DNA from: JABDKH01 sp963768565
GTDB lineage: Bacteria; Bacteroidota; Rhodothermia; Rhodothermales; JABDKH01
Direction: 5' to 3'
DNA: 64,000 nt
Assembly: GCA_963768565.1 (NCBI GenBank)
Contig: CAVYIO010000015.1
Location: forward strand, 231,182-295,181
Every line of letters starts with the position of its first letter. The first letter of the stretch is position 1. This document shows positions 18,886-29,852 of the stretch, one piece after another. Both the position numbers and the translations under genes were made by a program. The notes under the pieces are model-generated. The model was not told the origin of the DNA. It saw nothing but the letters and a program-made list of their open reading frames with translations, and did no database searches.

Positions 18886-21601
18886 ATGACACCAGGAACG
18901 ACCATATCGCATTACCGCGTGACGGGCGAGCTCGGCCGGGGCGGCATGGGCATCGTCTACAAGGCCGAGGACACCAAGCTCGACCGGACGGTAGCGCTCA
19001 AGCTGCTGCCTCCGCATGCGCTCGTGTCCGAAGACGACAAGGCGCGCTTCTACCGGGAGGCGCGGTCAGCGGCGGCGCTCAACCACCCGAACATCGCGCA
19101 CGTCTATGAGATCGACGAGGCTGAGGTGACCCCGGGCGACATGCGTCCCTTCATCGCAATGGAGTACATCGACGGCGAGACGATCGCGGATCGGATCACC
19201 ACGGGACAGATTCCGCTCAAAGAGGTGATCTCCTACGCTTCGCAGATGGCCGAGGGGCTCAAGGCCGCGCACCGCGAAGGACGTCGTACACCGCGACGTC
19301 AAGAGCGGCAACATGATGCTGACCTCGGACGGGACGATCAAGATCCTGGACTTCGGACTGGCGAAGACGGCGGCCTCGACGAAGCTGACGCAGATGGGCT
19401 CGACGCTGGGGACGGTGGCGTACATGAGTCCGGAGCAGGCGCGGGGAGAGGAGGTGGATCGGCGGAGCGACATCTGGTCGCTGGGCGTGATTCTCTACGA
19501 GATGATCACGGGCGTGCTGCCGTTCCGGGGCGACTACGAGCAGGCGGTGGTGTACGGCATTCTGAACGAGGATCCGGACTCGATGACGAATCTGCGGGCC
19601 GGCGTGCCGATGGCGCTCGACGGTGTGATCGGCAAGATGCTCTCAAAGGACCCGGACCTGCGGTATCAGAACGTCGATGAGCTGCCGGCGGACCTGAAGG
19701 CGATCGATCTGGGGTCGGCGATCACACGGTCGCGGATCTCGACGGGAAGCCGGTCTGTGATTGCGGCAGCACCTCTGACAGGCGTGGCGCCGGTTGCCGA
19801 GACGCTTACGCAGCCCGCTCGCAAGAAGACGTGGTATACGAATCCCGTGCTGATCGGGGTGGCCACGCTGGTGCTTGGCGCAGCTATAGGCTTGGTAGCT
19901 GACCGCATGCTCTCGGGCGATGCAGAGCAAGTGAGGGCGCTCATGCGATTCCAGATCGATCTCCCTCACGCCATCGAACAACTGATGCCCCAGTGGAGCC
20001 CGGACGGCAGCGAGTTGTATTATCTCGCACAAGCGAGTGACGACCCCTTACACATTCGTCGATACGTCCTGACCACGGGTGAATCCAGCGCAGTGCCCGG
20101 GACGGAGGATGCACGGGATATACACGTTTCTCCGGATGGCCGCTGGCTGGTTTTCTTTGATGGAAATCGACGACGCTACCAGCGCGCTCTTCGATCTGGA
20201 GGAGCATTCACGGACATCCCAGGCGTTGAATCTCCGTGGCAATGGGGCGCCTACGGACGAGACGGGCGATTCTATTTCACCGACGCTGCGAGCGAGCTCG
20301 CCTCGGCGGGGGAGTCGGGAGACGTAATTGTTCATACGCAGAAAGACTCAACGGTGAACTGGTTCGGAATTCCGCTCCCCACAGCAGACGGGACAACCGT
20401 GTTTTTTTCGCACTGGTCGTCAGCCACTCAGTCGCTGGGCACCTTCCGACTGGCGGACCGTGCACCGGGGTATGAGCCGGTTTCTCCGCAGTACACCTTC
20501 TTGCAGATTCTCGATAACGGCTACGCTCTTGCGCTTCCGTCCGGGTCGACAAGCCAACCCGTGGCACTTGCACCGATCGATCGAAAGACGGGGGAGCTAC
20601 AGGGACCTGCCGTTCCCGTTGCTCGCTTCAACCCGTGGGGCTACGGGTTCTCGCCGACCGGCCACCTGGTATACCGGGAGCAGACGGACGCCTCCTACGA
20701 GTCCGAACCCCTGTTTCGGGTCGGGGACGAGGGAAACCCTGTCATCATCTCGGGCACTCCCCAGAACTCCGACGACTTCGCGGCAGCACGTGGTCGCAAC
20801 CTGGTCGCCATCGAAGCCAACCCCGAAAATCCGGACGGAGAAGATATCTACATTTTGAACCTCGATTCCGGCGTGCAGACGCGGTTGACGCGCGGTGGAA
20901 ACAATCAGTTTGCCGACTGGTCGCCCGATGACCGGTACGTGTACTACCGGAGCATTCCCGATCAAGCTTCGAAAGGGGTCATCATGCGCCGGCGTGCAGA
21001 TGCCTCGGAACCGGCTGAGCTGGTGCTCGCCAATACTTCGGACTCCGGTGGCGGAGTGTTCCATCCGGCCGTTACCTCCGATGGCTTGCAGTTACTTTTC
21101 ACGCACGTTGGCGGAGAGCTGGGGTCGGAGCTGCACCGCATTGCCCTCGGAGGAACCGTCCCCCTGGATCTTGCCAACGCCGAGCGACTGACGGAGGCTG
21201 AAGACAACGTATTTGCTCCGGACCCTTCACCGGACGATCGGTACGTGGTCTACGTGGCGGGCCAATCCGTCCTTGTCTCGTCGATTGAAGGACAGGGCGA
21301 GGTCGAGATCACGAGTGAAGGGGCGGAGCCCATATGGTCGCCGGATGGCGCGTGGATCTACTTCTTGCGAAACGATCAAGAAGTTTACCGGGTGGCGGTT
21401 ACGACCGAACCTGTCTTCAGCCTTCTCGGGTCCGCAGAGCGCGTATTCAATACAGGACTTCACCTGCATTTTGATATTGCTTCGGACGGAAGCTTGCTCG
21501 TAACCATGCCGGAAGGAGCCAGCCAGGACGCGGGCTCGAAGATCTGGGTCGTCCTGAACCTCGCGGACGAGGCGGAGCGTATCGCACCAAGGAATCCATA
21601 A
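18886..21601 (+). CDS. STK3: receptor Ser/Thr kinase with beta-propeller sensor (one frameshift)
   Basis: About 904 residues once an extra G near 19276 (CACCGCGAAGGAC against CACCGCAAGGAC in STK4) is removed; the lost motif then reads HRKDVVHRDVKSGNMML. Both sides of the shift match STK4 almost base for base. All kinase residues are present. The transmembrane helix is VLIGVATLVLGAAIGLVA, followed by a propeller with QWSPDGSELYYLA, HVSPDGRWLVFFD, DWSPDDRYVYYRS and DPSPDDRYVVYVA. It ends VVLNLADEAERIAPRNP. Without the correction the catalytic Asp would be lost and a second start at 19313 would give a kinase without an active site, so a real truncation would be inactive. Confidence 0.88.
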
Positions 21602-21694
21602 CCGGCCTCATCCTCGCTCTCGACCCGTACAGTGTCGACGCCGAACAAAGGCTAAATCAATACACATCCTATTTCAAATCTTGAGTATCGCGGA

Positions 21695-24394
21695 ATGACA
21701 CCCGGAACGACCATTTCTCATTACCGCGTGACGGGCGAGCTCGGCCGGGGCGGCATGGGCATCGTCTACAAGGCCGAGGATACGAAGCTCGACCGGACGG
21801 TCGCGCTCAAGCTGCTGCCTCCGCATGCGCTCGTGTCCGAAGACGACAAGGCGCGCTTCTACCGGGAGGCGCGGTCGGCCGCGGCGCTCAACCACCCGAA
21901 CATCGCCCACGTCTATGAGATCGACGAGGCCGAGGTGACCCCGGGCGACATGCGCCCCTTCATCGCAATGGAGTACATCGACGGCGAGACGATCGCGGAT
22001 CGGATCACCACGGGACAGATTCCGCTCAAAGAGGTGATCTCCTACGCTTCGCAGATGGCCGAGGGGCTCAAGGCCGCACACCGCAAGGACGTCGTACACC
22101 GCGACGTCAAGAGCGGCAACATGATGCTGACCTCCGACGGGACGATCAAGATCCTGGACTTCGGACTGGCGAAGACGGCGGCCTCGACGAAGCTGACGCA
22201 GATGGGCTCGACGCTCGGTACGGTGGCGTACATGAGTCCGGAGCAGGCGCGGGGCGAGGAGGTGGATCGGCGGAGCGACATCTGGTCGCTGGGCGTGATT
22301 CTCTACGAGATGATCACGGGTGTGCTTCCGTTCCGCGGCGACTACGAGCAGGCGGTGGTGTACGGCATTCTGAATGAAGATCCGGACTCGATGACCAATC
22401 TTCGGGCCGGCGTGCCGATGGCACTCGACGGTGTTATTGGCAAGATGCTCTCAAAGGACCCGGACCTGCGGTATCAGAACGTCGATGAGTTGCCGGCGGA
22501 CCTGAAGGCGATCGATCTGGGGTCGGCGATTACGAGGTCTCGGATCTCGACGGGGAGCCGGTCTGTGATTGCGGCGGCACCTCTGACAGGCGTGGCGCCG
22601 GTTGCCGAGACGCTTACGCAGCCCGCTCGCAAGAAGACGTGGTATACGAATCCTGTCCTAATCGGGGCTGCCACGCTTGTGCTTGGCGCGGCGATCGGAT
22701 TTGTGCTCCGAGGATCCTCGCCTGAGCCTCAGAAACTCGTGCGCCACCTTTCGCTGCCCACGCATGGCATTCAGGATGCCCGTCATCCAACAATCTCACC
22801 CGACGGTGAGTACATCGCGTTTGCCGGGACCGATACGGCTGCGCAGATCGAAACGCTTTTCATCAACGAGATGTCGACGGGCCGCGTCCACTCGTACTCA
22901 GGCTCCGTAGCCGAACCCTACTGGATGAGTTTCTCACCCGACGGTCGCTGGCTGCTCTTCAGCTCGTCAGCCGGCATCTTCCGGCTGCTCGTTCCGGACG
23001 GCCAACCGATTCAAATTCAGAAGGACAGCGAATGGGCCACATGGGAAACGAATGAGACGATCATTCTGGCCGATGGTGATGTCAAGCGCATGTCCGCCTC
23101 GGGTGGTGATGCGGAGATACTGGCATCTGCTGATTCGACGAAGAGTCACTCCGGACTGTATGCGCCTCGAATGCTCGGGGAAACCGGGCATGTGATGGTG
23201 ACCGCTCAACGAGACGACGGGAACTGGGATATTGCCAACGTGGATCTGGCAACGGGTGAATACGAGATTCTTGTCGAGCGCGGAGCGGTCGGTCTCTACG
23301 TTCCTACAGGTCACATTCTTTATATGCGAGATCTCGAAGGAGCTGGCGATGCGGCGCAGTTGGCCGTGCAGCCGTACGATCGCGACGCTATGGAGTTTTC
23401 GGGAGCCCCAGTCCCAGTTCCCATCGGCGAACAGGAATGGTATCACTTTGCAATCGGCGATGATGGCACATTCATCTTTACCGAATTCAGCCAGCTCACC
23501 AGCGGAAGTCAGATCAAGTGGATCGACCTGAGCGGAGGGGAGGTCGATGTGCTTCCACTGGAACCGGCGCGCTACGACCTCCCTGAGTTCTCTCCGGATG
23601 GCCGGAGATTGGCTATGGAGCGATTCAACGAAGGCGAGCAGCAGTGGGATATCTACGTGTTCGATCTCGAGGACCAAACACCTCTTCGGCTCACGTTTGC
23701 GGGGTCCAGCGAGAACCCGACCTGGTCTCCGGATGGTCAGTTCGTCTACTACGACGGGTTGCGTGGTGACAAGCGAGTGTTAATTCGAAAGTCAGCCGAC
23801 GGGTCCGGTACAGAAGAGATCATACGAACGGATCAGGCTCCGGCGCGGAATCCGTTCCTCTCACCGTCCGGCGACGTGTTGATTTTTGAGGCACCAGGTG
23901 ACACCGATTTTGATATCTGGGCACTGAACCTCAGTGATTCAACTACGAGTGCTGTCGCCGCTGCCGAAGACGCTCAATACGATGCAGCCTTCTCTCCGGA
24001 CGGAGGGTACTTTGTCCACGAATCCCACGAGACCGGGTCCTCGCAGATCTTCGTCCGTCAATTTCGCGGCGAGGCCTTCTGGGAGGTTTCAGAGGGGTCG
24101 GGGACATTCGGAGATCCTTTCTGGTCGCCCGATGGGCAGTTTGTCTACTTCGAGAGCAACGGATCTCGTCTGCTTCGCGTGCGTGTTCAGACCGAGCCGT
24201 CGTTCCGCCGCCTGGGACGTCCCGAGGTGGTCGCGTCCTTCGAAACCGACATCGACTTCGCCTTGCATCCCGACGGCGAGCGCATCCTGATTCTGTCCAA
24301 CCAGATGGGAGGCGTCGAGGTCAACAACGGCCTGCAGGTTGTCCAGAACTGGTTCGAAGAAGTGAAGCGGATGGCGCCGGTCAGCAAACGATGA
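21695..24394 (+). CDS. STK4: receptor Ser/Thr kinase with beta-propeller sensor, intact
   Basis: An intact 899-residue twin of STK3 in its kinase, linker (AAPLTGVAPVAETLTQPARK) and most of the transmembrane helix (VLIGAATLVLGAAIGFVL). Identity stops abruptly after that. The outer part starts RGSSPEPQKLVRHLSLPTHG and forms a different propeller (TISPDGEYIAFAG, FSPDGRWLLFSS, FSPDGRRLAMERF, WSPDGQFVYYD, FSPDGGYFVHES). Its blade order and motifs are closer to STK6 than to STK3. It ends QNWFEEVKRMAPVSKR. A 93-base gap precedes it, the largest within STK1-STK12, with CTAAATCAATACACATCCTA as an AT-rich stretch that could hold an internal promoter. Confidence 0.95.
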   Translation: MTPGTTISHYRVTGELGRGGMGIVYKAEDTKLDRTVALKLLPPHALVSEDDKARFYREARSAAALNHPNIAHVYEIDEAEVTPGDMRPFIAMEYIDGETIADRITTGQIPLKEVISYASQMAEGLKAAHRKDVVHRDVKSGNMMLTSDGTIKILDFGLAKTAASTKLTQMGSTLGTVAYMSPEQARGEEVDRRSDIWSLGVILYEMITGVLPFRGDYEQAVVYGILNEDPDSMTNLRAGVPMALDGVIGKMLSKDPDLRYQNVDELPADLKAIDLGSAITRSRISTGSRSVIAAAPLTGVAPVAETLTQPARKKTWYTNPVLIGAATLVLGAAIGFVLRGSSPEPQKLVRHLSLPTHGIQDARHPTISPDGEYIAFAGTDTAAQIETLFINEMSTGRVHSYSGSVAEPYWMSFSPDGRWLLFSSSAGIFRLLVPDGQPIQIQKDSEWATWETNETIILADGDVKRMSASGGDAEILASADSTKSHSGLYAPRMLGETGHVMVTAQRDDGNWDIANVDLATGEYEILVERGAVGLYVPTGHILYMRDLEGAGDAAQLAVQPYDRDAMEFSGAPVPVPIGEQEWYHFAIGDDGTFIFTEFSQLTSGSQIKWIDLSGGEVDVLPLEPARYDLPEFSPDGRRLAMERFNEGEQQWDIYVFDLEDQTPLRLTFAGSSENPTWSPDGQFVYYDGLRGDKRVLIRKSADGSGTEEIIRTDQAPARNPFLSPSGDVLIFEAPGDTDFDIWALNLSDSTTSAVAAAEDAQYDAAFSPDGGYFVHESHETGSSQIFVRQFRGEAFWEVSEGSGTFGDPFWSPDGQFVYFESNGSRLLRVRVQTEPSFRRLGRPEVVASFETDIDFALHPDGERILILSNQMGGVEVNNGLQVVQNWFEEVKRMAPVSKR

Positions 24395-24473
24395 ATCCGG
24401 GCATCACCAGATTCTATTACCAGAGACGGACGGGCAGAACAATTCCAGCGCAAGGCGCGCGAAGCGTAGACGT

Positions 24474-27166
24474 ATGACACCAGGCACCACCATCTCCCAC
24501 TACCGCATCGTCAGCCAGCTTGGCCGCGGTGGCATGGGCATCGTGTACAAGGCCGAGGACACGAAGCTCGACCGCACCGTCGCACTCAAGTTGCTACCCC
24601 CGCACGCACTGATTTCGGAAGATGATCGGGCGCGGTTCTATCGCGAGGCTCGGGCCGCCGCTGCGCTCAATCATCCGAATATTGCGCACGTATATGAGAT
24701 CGACGAAGCGTCGAGGCCGCGGGGAGCCCCGCCCGTTCATCGCGATGGAGTACATCGACGGCGAGTCGCTGGCCGACCGAATCGAGAAGGGACCTCTTAC
24801 CACTTACTGATGTCGTATCACGATCGCCTCGGCCCTGGCCGACGGCCTGAAGGCCGCGCACGACAAGGAGATCGTGCACCGGGATATGAAGGCCGGAAAT
24901 GTAATGCTGACGTCAGCCGGCGTCCCAAAGATTCTGGACTTCGGGCTCGCCAAAGACGACCGCTTCGACGAAGCTCGACTCAGATGGGCTCGACGCTGGG
25001 TACAGTCGCCTACATGAGTCCGGAGCAGGCGAAGGGCGAGGAGGTCGATCCGCCGAAGCGACATCTGGTCGCTCGGAGCCATCATCTATGAGATGCTGAC
25101 GGGTCGCATGCCGTTTGCCGGCGACTATGAGCAGGCGGTGGTCTACGGCATCCTGAATCAGGACCCGGAACCGCTGACCGCCCTGCGCACGGGCGTGCCG
25201 ATGGAGCTGGAGCGCATCGTCAACAAGTGCCTGGCGAAAGAGCGAAAGCTCCGATATCAGCATGTGGATGATCTCGCCTCGGACCTGCTGGCGATGGAGA
25301 CACCGGCGGCTTCTCGAATCTCGGTCGCTCCCCGGTCCTCCGTAACGGCCGCGCCATCTGTTGTGGCGACGACTCCGAAGCCATCTCATCTCCGCTCCGT
25401 GGCTGCGGGAATACTCCTGTTGCTCACCGGGGTGGCCATCGGATGGCTGGTGTTTCGGATGACCAGTCCGCGGTCGGCCGTCACCCCTCTTCATGTGACC
25501 ATTGCCGCGAGCGACGAAGCCGGGTGGCTCAACTATGAGCCGGGCTCACGGCAGATGTCTCTGTCACACGACGGCACCCGGCTCGTGTACATCGGTTCGC
25601 TGGACTCGGGCCTGGAAACGCTCTACGTGGTCGACCTCACGTCGTCCGATCCGCCGCGGCAGCTCGACCACGTCGAACTGGGTTCTATATCAGATCCAGT
25701 CTTGTCACCGGACGGCGAGTCGGTCGCGTTCGGTTCCTTCGACGGAATCAAACTGGTGTCCGTCCGGGGTGGAAGCGTGAAGACTCTCGCGGATGCTGTC
25801 GCCGCTCCACCGGGGGTGTCCTGGACACTGGCGGACTATGTGGTCTATTCGCCGAGCGTATCTGACGGAGCTATACAGGGTGTCGATCCTCGGCGGTGAC
25901 CCGGTCGCGCTCACCTACACCGGATTCGTCGCTGTGGCGAAACCGGACACATTCCGGGGTGTCATGTTACCGGACGGGAAGACGGTTGTCTGCGTGATCC
26001 TGGGCGAGAGTCAGCAGCTGGCACTCATCGACACGGAAACGGGCGACAGGTACACCGTCTCCTCGGAAGGGATGTATCCGCAGTTTGTGGAACCCGACGT
26101 GCTCCTGTACGCGGAGGGGAATTCGCTCTTCGCTGTCAAGGTTGATCTTTCGAATTACACGCTGGGCAGACCACGCCTGGTTCTCGACGACATTGCCGGC
26201 CGGGAGTCCTGGGGCACGTCCCAGTATACCGTGTCGGGCACAGGATCTCTTGTCTACCTGTCGGGCGGGAAAACGCTCGATCGCCGCTTGATACGCGTCG
26301 ATCTGGAAGGCAACCTCGAATACCTGTCGGATCGCGGACTGGGCATCGATTACTTCACTCCGTCTCCTGCGGGGACTCACGTTGCTCTCGTGCTGTCCGA
26401 TTCCCGGGGATCGACGGATCTTGGATTGCTCGACGTCGCCACGCGAGACGTGCAGACGCTCGCGCTCGGCGAGGGGAATCAATTCGGTCCGGTGTGGTCT
26501 TCGGACGGTAAGGTTCTCTATTTTTCGTCCGATCACTCGGGTCGTGTCGATATCTATACGATCAGGCCGGGCGAGGCATCCGGACCGGTACTCCTGCTCG
26601 CGTCCGAGTTCGATGACATAGCGGTGAGCGCGTCCGATGACGGGAAACTGCTCACATTCCTGAGGGACACGCGAACCTCCGACGGCCTGGACTTCTGGAT
26701 CCTGCCGCTTGATGACTCGGGACCTGCATATCCGTTTACACAGGGCCCTTCCGAGTACTTGTGGGCGACCCTGTCTCCTGACGGCCGCGTCGTCGCGTAC
26801 ACATCCGACGAGTCCGGACGCATGGAGGTGTATGCCGTGCCATTCAGCGGTGGTCGAAACCGAGTGAAAGTGTCCCGCACAGGCGAGACGGGCGGCAAGA
26901 TCGTCTGGTCTTCGGACGGCCGCTACCTGTACTTCGTCTCCGACGGCCGGCTCATGCGTTCGACGCTATTGAACGGAGACATGAGATTCTCCAATCCAGA
27001 ATCCGTCATGGAAGCCGATGAGTTGCGGGGTCGCTGGGTGCGTGGCAACTGGGATCTTGATCCGAACGGAGACGGGATTATTACACTCACACGACTCGAG
27101 CCGTCCGAGTTGAGGATGATCGTGAACTGGCGGACTGAACTCGAAGAAAGAATGTCAGGAGAGTAG
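24474..27166 (+). CDS. STK5: receptor Ser/Thr kinase with beta-propeller sensor, seven frameshifts
   Basis: About 895 residues if all shifts are corrected. Indels needed to keep the family frame lie near 24711, 24797, 24820, 24952, 24974, 25052 and 25870; most are one extra base (for example CCTCTTACCA for CCTCTACCA, GATCCGCCG for GATCGCCG). Corrected, the kinase reads RPFIAMEYIDGESLADR, VHRDMKAGNVML, LDFGLAKTTASTKLTQMGST and YEMLTGRMPFAGDYEQ. The transmembrane helix is SVAAGILLLLTGVAIGWLVF. The propeller includes LSPDGESVAFGS, VWSSDGKVLYFSS and LSPDGRVVAYTS, and it ends RMIVNWRTELEERMSGE. There are no internal stop codons or missing motifs apart from the shifts. Six shifts in 350 bases are unusual even here, so either a poorly assembled patch or a recent pseudogene. 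Confidence 0.75.
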
Positions 27167-27170
27167 ACAA

Positions 27171-29852
27171 ATGAAGCCTGGAACAACCATCTCGCACTAC
27201 CGCGTCATCGGTCAGCTCGGCCGCGGTGGCATGGGTATTGTCTACAAGGCCGAGGACACGAAGCTCGACCGCACGGTGGCGCTCAAGCTGCTGCCGCCGA
27301 ATGCACTGATTTCGGAAGATGATCGGGCACGGTTTTATCGCGAGGCGCGAGCGGCCGCTGCGCTCAATCATCCCAATATTGCGCACGTCTATGAGATCGA
27401 CGAGGCTCAAGCCGAAGGGGAACTGCGCCCCTTCATCGCGATGGAGTACATCGATGGGGAGACACTGGCCGACCGCGTCGCCACAGGTCCTCTGCCGCTG
27501 AAGGACGTTGTCTCCATCGCGACGCAGATGGCTGAGGGGCTCAAGGCCGCCCACAAGAAGGATGTTGTGCATCGGGACGTAAAGAGCGGCAACATCATGC
27601 TGACGAAGGACGGCGTCGTGAAGGTGCTGGATTTCGGTCTGGCGAAGACAACGGCCTCGACGAAGCTGACCCAGATGGGCTCGACGCTGGGCACGGTGGC
27701 CTACATGAGTCCCGAGCAGGCGAAGGGGGAAGAGGTGGATCGCCGGAGCGACATCTGGTCGATGGGTGTGATTCTGTACGAGATGATCACGGGTCAGCTG
27801 CCGTTCCGCGGCGACTACGAGCAGGCGGTGGTCTACGGGATACTGAACGAGGATCCCGAGTCCATGACGACGCTGCGCGCCGGCGTCCCGATGGCATTTG
27901 ACATGATCATCGCAAAGCTGCTCGCCAAGGATCCGGACCTCCGCTACCAGAACGTGGACGAACTGCCGTCGGACCTGAAGCGTATCGACGTCAGCCAGTC
28001 ACAGACTACGCGGATTTCGACCGGGAGCAGGTCTGCCATTGCCTCCGCTGCAGTCATCCCTGTAGTCGAATCGGCTATTCCTCAGCAGGCGGCCGGCAAG
28101 CCGTGGTACCGGCAACCCGTTGCGCTCATTGCTCTTGTAGTTGCAGCAGTCGCGGGTGTTGCCGGGGGAATGTTGCTCTCCGAACCGACGCAAGAAGTGG
28201 AGTCACTGGTTCGGCGACTGGACGTACCGAACGACCACATTGCAGACCCCTCGCAGCTTGCGATGTCGCCATCAGGTGAGTACCTGGCGTTTACGGGCCG
28301 CGATTCGACGACTGGTGATCAGGGCATCTTTCTCTTTCACGCCCCGTCTCGAGAGATCAATCGAATCCCGGGAACCGGCCTGGGGCGTAGACTCAACTTT
28401 TCACCCGATAATCGCTGGCTCCTGTATTCAGAGAGCGGCGGCGTCTTCAAGGTGCTTGTTCCCAATGGTGACCCGATCCAGTTGACCAGCGATCCGTCCT
28501 GGTCCGCCTGGGAATCTGAAGCGACCATTTTGACAGACAACGACGAAAAGATCTGGCGACTGCCGGCCGACGGTGGTGAACGTGCACTGGTCGCTGAACC
28601 TGACTCGGGACGAGGTCACGACGATCTTAATCTGGAGTCCGTCATTCCGGACACGAGATTCGCACTTGTTGCGGCCGAGCGTGGAGAATCCGAGGACCTC
28701 GCGATTCTCGACCTGGATTCCGGATCGTACCATGTGCTCGTCGCAGATGCCTCGGATGGCCGCTACGTGCCCGGGGACTACATCGTCTACATTCGTGGAG
28801 GAGGGAGATCGGGGCAGGTCGTGGTGCAGCCCTTTGACCCCGGCAAAGGCAGGTTCTCTGGTCAAGCGGTGCCGGTTGCCATTGGCGAGCGCGGCTCGTG
28901 GACCTATAATGTCGGTCAGGACGGGAGCCTGGTATATACAGATGAGGCGGCCACGGCACCGGAAGTCAGGCTGTCCTGGTTGGCGACTCAAGACGGGCAA
29001 GAAACCGAGATTCCGATTGACCCCGGACCGTTCGATAATCCGATGATATCGCCGGACGGTTCCCGCCTCGCAATCCAGAGAGAGAACGAGGCAGAGGGTC
29101 AGCAAGATATCTACGTCTACGATATTGCTAGCGGAACCCCTCTTCGACTCAGTTTTGGTGGATTTCGACACTGGCCGTCGTGGTCGCCAGACGGACGCTA
29201 TGTGTACTACTGCGGAGCGCACAGTGAAGGACACGTCGTGTACAGGAAGGCCGCAGACGGAACCGGAACCGAGGAACTTGTTCGGGTGGGGAGCCATGAG
29301 CCTGCGATCTCAACGGACGGGCGATTCATGGTGGCGAACGACAGGGAAGGAGATGGGAATGACTTCGGAATCTGGATGACGAACCTGGCGGATTCCACGA
29401 GCCGGCTGGTCGCCGGCGGAAAGGGCCGGCAGCAAGACCCGTCCTTCTCACCAGATGGTCGATTCCTGGTGTACGAGTCCAACCAGAGCGGCGAGTTCCA
29501 GATCTTCGTACATGAGGTGGATGGCGATGCGTTCTGGGAGGTATCGGAGGGGTCTGGCCCGTTCTACGATCCTCTATGGAGTGCGGATGGCAGGTTTATC
29601 TATTTCGAGGATCCTGCTTCATCGGCCCTGTATCGTGTGGCCGTGGAAGTCGATCCGAGTTTTCGACGACTGGGTCGACCGGACCGCGTTGGTCGCCTTG
29701 CTTCGACCAGGGACTTCGCATTAGACCCTCGCGGCCGAGTACTCGTTACCGGTGGCACAGAGTTGCAGTCTGGAAATCCGATCAACCCTATCCGCATCGT
29801 CCTCAACTGGCCGGAAGAACTGAAACGCATTGCTCCGAGGAGCGAAGGATGA
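27171..29852 (+). CDS. STK6: receptor Ser/Thr kinase with beta-propeller sensor, intact
   Basis: An intact 893-residue member four bases after STK5, with a clear GGAGAG ribosome-binding site inside the end of STK5. The kinase shows GRGGMGIVYKAED, VHRDVKSGNIMLTKDG, LDFGLAKTTASTKLTQMGST and MSPEQAKGEEVDRRSD. The transmembrane helix is PVALIALVVAAVAGVAGGML. The sensor resembles that of STK4 (blade motifs AMSPSGEYLAFTG, FSPDNRWLLYSE, ISPDGSRLAIQRE, WSPDGRYVYYCG, FSPDGRFLVYES) including a shared FWEVSEGSGPFYDPLWS block near the end. It ends RIVLNWPEELKRIAPRSEG; the TGA overlaps the STK7 start. Confidence 0.95.
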   Translation: MKPGTTISHYRVIGQLGRGGMGIVYKAEDTKLDRTVALKLLPPNALISEDDRARFYREARAAAALNHPNIAHVYEIDEAQAEGELRPFIAMEYIDGETLADRVATGPLPLKDVVSIATQMAEGLKAAHKKDVVHRDVKSGNIMLTKDGVVKVLDFGLAKTTASTKLTQMGSTLGTVAYMSPEQAKGEEVDRRSDIWSMGVILYEMITGQLPFRGDYEQAVVYGILNEDPESMTTLRAGVPMAFDMIIAKLLAKDPDLRYQNVDELPSDLKRIDVSQSQTTRISTGSRSAIASAAVIPVVESAIPQQAAGKPWYRQPVALIALVVAAVAGVAGGMLLSEPTQEVESLVRRLDVPNDHIADPSQLAMSPSGEYLAFTGRDSTTGDQGIFLFHAPSREINRIPGTGLGRRLNFSPDNRWLLYSESGGVFKVLVPNGDPIQLTSDPSWSAWESEATILTDNDEKIWRLPADGGERALVAEPDSGRGHDDLNLESVIPDTRFALVAAERGESEDLAILDLDSGSYHVLVADASDGRYVPGDYIVYIRGGGRSGQVVVQPFDPGKGRFSGQAVPVAIGERGSWTYNVGQDGSLVYTDEAATAPEVRLSWLATQDGQETEIPIDPGPFDNPMISPDGSRLAIQRENEAEGQQDIYVYDIASGTPLRLSFGGFRHWPSWSPDGRYVYYCGAHSEGHVVYRKAADGTGTEELVRVGSHEPAISTDGRFMVANDREGDGNDFGIWMTNLADSTSRLVAGGKGRQQDPSFSPDGRFLVYESNQSGEFQIFVHEVDGDAFWEVSEGSGPFYDPLWSADGRFIYFEDPASSALYRVAVEVDPSFRRLGRPDRVGRLASTRDFALDPRGRVLVTGGTELQSGNPINPIRIVLNWPEELKRIAPRSEG

